From Thermobifida cellulosilytica TB100 (GTDB lineage Bacteria > Actinomycetota > Actinomycetes > Streptosporangiales > Streptosporangiaceae): a stretch of 64,000 nucleotides of DNA. Of the stretch, positions 60,396 through 64,000 are shown one piece after another. The translations under genes and the position numbers were made by a program. The stretch lies in the NCBI RefSeq assembly GCF_001517975.1, contig NZ_KQ950183.1:381660-445659 (forward strand), read 5' to 3'. The notes below the pieces were generated by a model, which was given only the letters and a program-made list of their open reading frames with translations, made no database searches and was not told the origin of the DNA. Position 1 is the first letter of the stretch. Every line of letters begins with the position of its first letter.

Positions 60396-61317
60396 GGGCT
60401 CGCTGCTTCGCGGTGATCCAGATCGCGCACGCCACGATCAGGCTGAGGCCGATGGTCCAGCCGATGAACCCCTCGGCGACCTGGCCGACCCGGTCGAGGG
60501 AGAAGGGGCCGCCGGCGTTCGGCTCGGCCTGCAGATTCTTGACGAACGAGATCAGTGCCTGCTTGTCCTCCGGGCTGAGGGTGGCGTCGTTGAACACCGG
60601 CATGGCACCGGGGCCGACGACCATGGCCTCGTAGATCTCCCGAGGAGAGGCCTGGGAGAGCGCCGGAGCCCAGCGCCCGTCGGTGAGGGCACCGCCGGCG
60701 CCCGACCAACTGTGGCAGTGGGCGCAGTTGGTCATGTACAGGCGCATCCCGGCCTCGGTGTCCCCGCCGCCGACGTAGGCTTCGTAGTTCTTCTCGTACT
60801 CGGCCAGCGCCGCCTCGTAGTCGGCCTCCGAGTCGAAGTCGCTGCGCTGCGGGGCTTCGCCGGGCACGTTGTACGGGATGCCCGGCCCGCCCCCGAACGC
60901 GCTCTCCACGTAGGCGGCCAGGTCGGCGATCTCCTCGTCGGAGTAGACCTGCGGCCTGCGTGGCATCTGCACGTTGGGGTCGGTGGACGGCATACGGCCG
61001 GTGCTGACGTAGAAGTCCACGGCCGCAGCGCCCACACCCTCCAGGCTCGGACCCCAGGCGGCGGCGTCGCCGGTCTCCTCCTGGGTGCGGCCCTTGCCGT
61101 CCTCGCCGTGGCAGCTCATGCAGCTCTGCGTGTAGATCTGCTTGCCGTTGGCGATGTCGACCTCGCCCTGCTCCGACGAGGCAGCCACGGTGTCGGCCGC
61201 GGCTTGGTCAGGGGTGGGTGCGACGAGGGCGTAGCCCACCCCGAGAAAGGCCAGCGCGATGATGACGACGACATACCCCGCCAGGGGATGCCGTCGCCGC
61301 GCGGTAATCCATTTCAC
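60388..61317 (-). CDS. qcrC: Cytochrome bc1 complex diheme cytochrome c subunit
   Basis: 309 residues. An N-terminal helix (about 12-32) leads the chain out, two c-type heme domains follow with CMSCH (C66-H70) and CAHCH (near 197), and a C-terminal helix anchors it (about 285-303). In actinobacteria this subunit replaces soluble cytochrome c and passes electrons directly to the aa3 oxidase. A Glu/Ala/Asp-rich segment between the heme domains (about 153-182) is a species-variable linker. It follows ctaE with 16 bp between. Confidence 0.97.
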   Translation of the reverse strand: MKWITARRRHPLAGYVVVIIALAFLGVGYALVAPTPDQAAADTVAASSEQGEVDIANGKQIYTQSCMSCHGEDGKGRTQEETGDAAAWGPSLEGVGAAAVDFYVSTGRMPSTDPNVQMPRRPQVYSDEEIADLAAYVESAFGGGPGIPYNVPGEAPQRSDFDSEADYEAALAEYEKNYEAYVGGGDTEAGMRLYMTNCAHCHSWSGAGGALTDGRWAPALSQASPREIYEAMVVGPGAMPVFNDATLSPEDKQALISFVKNLQAEPNAGGPFSLDRVGQVAEGFIGWTIGLSLIVACAIWITAKQRAHD

Positions 61318-61333
61318 GGTTTCCCCGTTCGGG

Positions 61334-61960
61334 TCACTGGAGTAGGTAGATGGATGCGTACAGGCCGACCCAGACGACGTCGACGAAGTGCCAGTAGTAG
61401 GACACGACGATCGCGCTGGTCGCCTGCTGGTGGGTGAAGCGCTTCGCGGCGTACGTGCGTCCCAGCATGAGCAGGAACGCGATCAGACCACCGATGACGT
61501 GGAGACCGTGGAACCCCGTGGTGAGGTAGAACATCGAGCCGTAGGCGCTGGACTGCAGCGTCAGCCCCTCGTGCACGATGAGCTCGTAGTACTCGAAGCC
61601 CTGGCCGACGATGAAGATCGCGCCCATGACGAACGAGATGATGAACCACCTACGGAGCTTCTTGACGTCACCGCGCTCCGCGGCCCAGACGCCGAACTGC
61701 GCGGTGAAGCTGGAAGCCACCAGAATGATGGTGATGGTGGTGGACAGCGCGACGTTCAGGTGCGCGTCCGGCCACGGACCCAGTTCGGGGTTGCCCTTGG
61801 TCACGGATCGGATGGTGAAGTACATCGCGAACAGCGCCGCAAAGAACATGAGTTCGTTGGCAAGCCAGACGATGGTGCCAACACTCACCAGGTCAGGTCG
61901 CTTAGCCGCACCATGCACTGGTGTCGGCCCTGTCTCTTGGTTCGCGGTTACTGTCGCCAC
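61334..61960 (-). CDS. ctaE: Cytochrome c oxidase subunit III
   Basis: 208 residues, five helices. [67 protein letters not shown] and [16 protein letters not shown] are family blocks. It stabilises the catalytic subunit. GTG at 61960 is used; the frame upstream is not conserved. It is the first gene of ctaE-qcrC-qcrA-qcrB, the usual actinobacterial order, divergent from the pseudo-receiver gene. Confidence 0.95.
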   Translation of the reverse strand: MATVTANQETGPTPVHGAAKRPDLVSVGTIVWLANELMFFAALFAMYFTIRSVTKGNPELGPWPDAHLNVALSTTITIILVASSFTAQFGVWAAERGDVKKLRRWFIISFVMGAIFIVGQGFEYYELIVHEGLTLQSSAYGSMFYLTTGFHGLHVIGGLIAFLLMLGRTYAAKRFTHQQATSAIVVSYYWHFVDVVWVGLYASIYLLQ

Positions 61961-62239
61961 GCCAGCATTATTACGGCATCTTGCGGGGAGTGCTCCCCGC
62001 CCCCCCGTAACGCGTCGGACGAGGACGGAACCCGGGTGCGGCGCGCTGAACTCGTTCTCCTCGCGCCACCCCCGCTGCCGCCGCGGGATCGGCGGCCGGG
62101 CGCGGGGTTTTCGGACCGACCCTATCGGTTCGGCGCGGGTGACCGCGACGAACGGAGGGGGGCGACGCCCTGTCGTCTTCTCGACTGTGAGGCAATAGGC
62201 TCGCACAGAGCACCCCGGCCAGTGTTAAGGACGGTAACC

Positions 62240-62671
62240 ATGGCGAACACCGGAACCGACAAGTCGGCGTCGATGCGCGTCCTCGTCTACAGCGACGACG
62301 CCTCCGTCCGCGAACAGGTACGTCTCGCGATCGGCCGCCGGCCCGCCGCCGACGTGCCCAGGGTCGAGTTCGTCGAGTGCGCGACCGCCCCCGCGGTCCT
62401 CAAGCGCCTCGAGGAGACCCGGATCGACGTCGCCATCTTCGACGGCGAGGCGCGGCCGGCCGGAGGGATGGGCCTGTGCCGGCAGGTCAAGGACGAGATC
62501 TTCGAGTGCCCGCCGGTCCTCCTCGTCGTCGGCCGCCGCGACGACAGGTGGCTCGCCTCCTGGTCGCGCGCCGACAAGGTGGTCGGCCACCCCATCGACC
62601 CCGTCGCCCTGGCCGAGTCCCTGGCCGAACTGATGCGCGACCGCGTCCGTCGGTTGGCCGCCGCCCGGTAG
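62240..62671 (+). CDS. Receiver-like (pseudo-receiver) protein
   Basis: 143 residues with the alternating beta-alpha pattern of a response-regulator receiver domain: MRVLVYSDDASVREQVRLAIG with the acidic DD pair, then VDVAIFDGEARPAGGMGLCRQVKDEI with a candidate phospho-Asp followed by GE, and HPIDPVALAESLAELM. The invariant lysine before the cis-proline (KP) is replaced (VVGHPID), so normal phosphorylation is doubtful. No output domain or kinase gene is present. It stands between ctaE (divergent) and trpD and may be a stand-alone regulator of either. Confidence 0.82.
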   Translation: MANTGTDKSASMRVLVYSDDASVREQVRLAIGRRPAADVPRVEFVECATAPAVLKRLEETRIDVAIFDGEARPAGGMGLCRQVKDEIFECPPVLLVVGRRDDRWLASWSRADKVVGHPIDPVALAESLAELMRDRVRRLAAAR

Positions 62672-62713
62672 GCCCGGAAGAAGCGGGTAACAGCCACCGT
62701 GTCACTCGTCTGC

Positions 62714-62737
62714 GCCGCCGCGGCACCCCGCGGCGGC
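62714..62737 (+). terminator. Hairpin between the pseudo-receiver gene and trpD
   Basis: A 10-bp perfect stem GCCGCCGCGG with loop CACC, 42 bp past the stop of the preceding gene and 132 bp before trpD. It is probably a terminator; I see no Trp-rich leader peptide that would make it an attenuator. Confidence 0.65.
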
Positions 62738-62869
62738 CGGTTCCTCCGGCCCTTCGCCGGCGCACTGCGTCACGGGGCGGACACCTCCCGATGGCGTCCC
62801 GGCGCCCGGCGCACCGCGCCCCGACGTGTCCCCCCTCCCGGTGAAAGCTAAGGAAACGAGGAATCCCCA

Positions 62870-63916
62870 GTGAGTGAACGAACCTGGTCCCACCTGATCG
62901 GCACCCTGCTCGACGGAGTCTCCCTCTCGGCCGCCGACACCGAGTGGGCGATGAACGAGATCATGTCCGGGTCGGCCACCGACGCCCAGATCGCGGGCTT
63001 CGCGGTCGCGCTGCGCGCCAAGGGCGAGAGCGTCGCCGAGGTCCGGGGCCTGGCCCAGGGCATGCTCGACAACGCGGTGACGATCTCCGTCCCCGGGGAG
63101 ACCCTCGACATCGTGGGCACCGGCGGCGACCGCGCGCACACGGTCAACGTCTCCACCATGGCCTCGATCGTCGCCGCCGCCGCGGGGGCGCGGGTGGTCA
63201 AGCACGGCAACCGGGCCGCCTCCTCCTCGTGCGGCACCGCCGACGTGCTGGAGCGGCTGGGCGTGGTCATCGACCTCCCGCCCGCCGACACGGCCGCGGT
63301 CGCCGAGGAGGCCGGCATCACCTTCTGCTTCGCCCCGCTGTACCACCCCTCGCTGAAGTACGCCGCCAAGACGCGGCGCGAACTCGCCGTGCCCACCGTC
63401 TTCAACTTCCTGGGGCCGCTCACCAACCCGGCCCGGCCCGTGGCCTCCGCCATTGGCGTCTTCGACCGGGGCATGTGCGAGGTGATCGCCGGAGTCTTCG
63501 CCGACCGCGGCGCGCGCGCCCTGGTGTTCCGCGGCGACGACGGGCTCGACGAGCTGACGACCACCACCACCTCCTCGGTGTGGGTGGTGGCCGACGGCGC
63601 CGTCCGCCAGGAGCGGCTGGACCCCGCCGACCTGGGCATCGAGCGCTCCGAGCCGGACGCGCTGCGCGGCGGCGACGCGGAGTTCAACGCCCGGGTGGTG
63701 CGCGAGTTCCTGGACGGGCGCCCCGGACCGGTGCGCGACGCGGTCCTGCTCAACGCGGCCGCGGCGCTGGCCGCGCTCGACGGCGTCACCGGCTCCCTCA
63801 CCGAGGCGCTGCGCACCCAGTACCGGCGCGCGGCCGAGGCCGTGGACAGCGGCGCGGCCCGGGAGAAGCTGGAGACCTGGGTCGAGGTCAGCCAGGACCG
63901 CGCCAAGCGCGCCTGA
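62870..63916 (+). CDS. trpD: Anthranilate phosphoribosyltransferase
   Basis: 348 residues. It joins anthranilate to PRPP in tryptophan synthesis. The PRPP-binding GTGGD lies at 83-87 ([18 protein letters not shown]), with [18 protein letters not shown] after it, and the metal site DDGLDELT near 225. [14 protein letters not shown] is also conserved. The GTG start follows an AGGAAACGAGG region. It is monocistronic in the window: no trpE, trpC or trpG is adjacent, in keeping with the scattered trp genes of actinobacteria. A strong terminator closes it. Confidence 0.97.
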   Translation: MSERTWSHLIGTLLDGVSLSAADTEWAMNEIMSGSATDAQIAGFAVALRAKGESVAEVRGLAQGMLDNAVTISVPGETLDIVGTGGDRAHTVNVSTMASIVAAAAGARVVKHGNRAASSSCGTADVLERLGVVIDLPPADTAAVAEEAGITFCFAPLYHPSLKYAAKTRRELAVPTVFNFLGPLTNPARPVASAIGVFDRGMCEVIAGVFADRGARALVFRGDDGLDELTTTTTSSVWVVADGAVRQERLDPADLGIERSEPDALRGGDAEFNARVVREFLDGRPGPVRDAVLLNAAAALAALDGVTGSLTEALRTQYRRAAEAVDSGAAREKLETWVEVSQDRAKRA

Positions 63917-63958
63917 GCGCCGGCCTTCCCGGCGGCAGAGAGCAGCGGAGGCGTCGGC

Positions 63959-64000
63959 CGCGGCCCCGCCTGCGCCCGAGCGGGCGCAGGCGGGGCCGCG
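63959..64000 (+). terminator. Terminator of trpD
   Basis: A 19-bp perfect stem starting CGCGGCCCCGCCTGCGCCC with loop GAGC, ending exactly at the window edge, 43 bp past the trpD stop. The stem might extend further beyond the window. Confidence 0.85.

Noticed and set aside
62714..62737. Trp attenuator before trpD
   Set aside because: No leader peptide with tryptophan codons and no alternative pairing were seen; a plain terminator of the preceding gene is simpler.
1..64000. CRISPR array or long tandem repeat
   Set aside because: No regularly spaced repeats were found; repeated short words are due to high GC and biased codons.

Overview
The window is very GC-rich DNA, with GTG and TTG starts common, Shine-Dalgarno (SD) sites of the AGGAGG type, and many 1-8 bp gene overlaps. 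The gene content points to an actinobacterium: a three-subunit cytochrome bc1 branch (qcrC, qcrA, qcrB) coupled to an aa3 oxidase with a ctaF-type subunit IV, glucosyl-3-phosphoglycerate synthase, and DUF5685, DUF4429-SHOCT and deazaflavin-dependent nitroreductase families. A member of the Nocardiopsaceae (Thermobifida or Nocardiopsis type) would fit, but that is inference only.

Positions 1-28.4 kb: two copies of a SNF2-type helicase followed by a SWIM zinc-finger protein bracket the region, the left pair on the minus strand and the right pair on the plus strand. Inside lie two Bcr/CflA-family MFS transporters and two glucosyl-3-phosphoglycerate synthases. Each pair is in mirrored orientation about a centre near 12.6 kb, so the region reads like an old inverted duplication. 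Between them are a DUF3037-HipA-like kinase pair, a Spo0M protein, an acyl-CoA-synthetase-like protein that has lost its catalytic motifs, an SRPBCC protein, a SUKH protein, peptide deformylase, a glyoxalase-fold protein, two proteins of unknown family, a tRNA-Pro(CGG) with a decayed copy beside it, a deaminase, a cyclase-family hydrolase and a TetR regulator. A shattered HAD-hydrolase/ATPase gene occupies 15.9-17.2 kb.

Positions 28.4-41 kb: a gene graveyard surrounds a healthy catabolic operon. Remnants include a frameshifted actinobacterial conserved gene, a Gfo/Idh/MocA oxidoreductase fused by deletion to a DUF993 fragment, a second Gfo/Idh/MocA relic and part of a sugar-binding lipoprotein. 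The intact operon (minus strand) is tctC-tctB-tctA, a DHDPS-family aldolase and a DhaK-DhaL dihydroxyacetone kinase. Upstream is a GntR/FCD regulator with a palindromic operator over its own leader. An intact LacI-family regulator remains next to the relics, together with three LacI-type operator-like sites.

Positions 41-53.2 kb: envelope and transport genes. These are an acyltransferase-3/SGNH protein, an alpha/beta hydrolase, a DUF4429-SHOCT protein, an ABC exporter behind a 19-bp-spacer MerR-type promoter, a DrrA-DrrB exporter with an upstream leader ORF, a MarR regulator overlapping a deazaflavin-dependent nitroreductase, a decayed pyridoxamine-phosphate-oxidase-fold gene, and a large protein with an AbiEii-like nucleotidyltransferase region.

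Positions 53.5-64 kb: respiration. ctaD and ctaF (plus) are followed by an L,D-transpeptidase lipoprotein. The convergent operon ctaE-qcrC-qcrA-qcrB (minus) forms the bc1-aa3 supercomplex core together with ctaD/ctaF. A pseudo-receiver protein and trpD are divergent from it. ctaC (oxidase subunit II) is not in the window.
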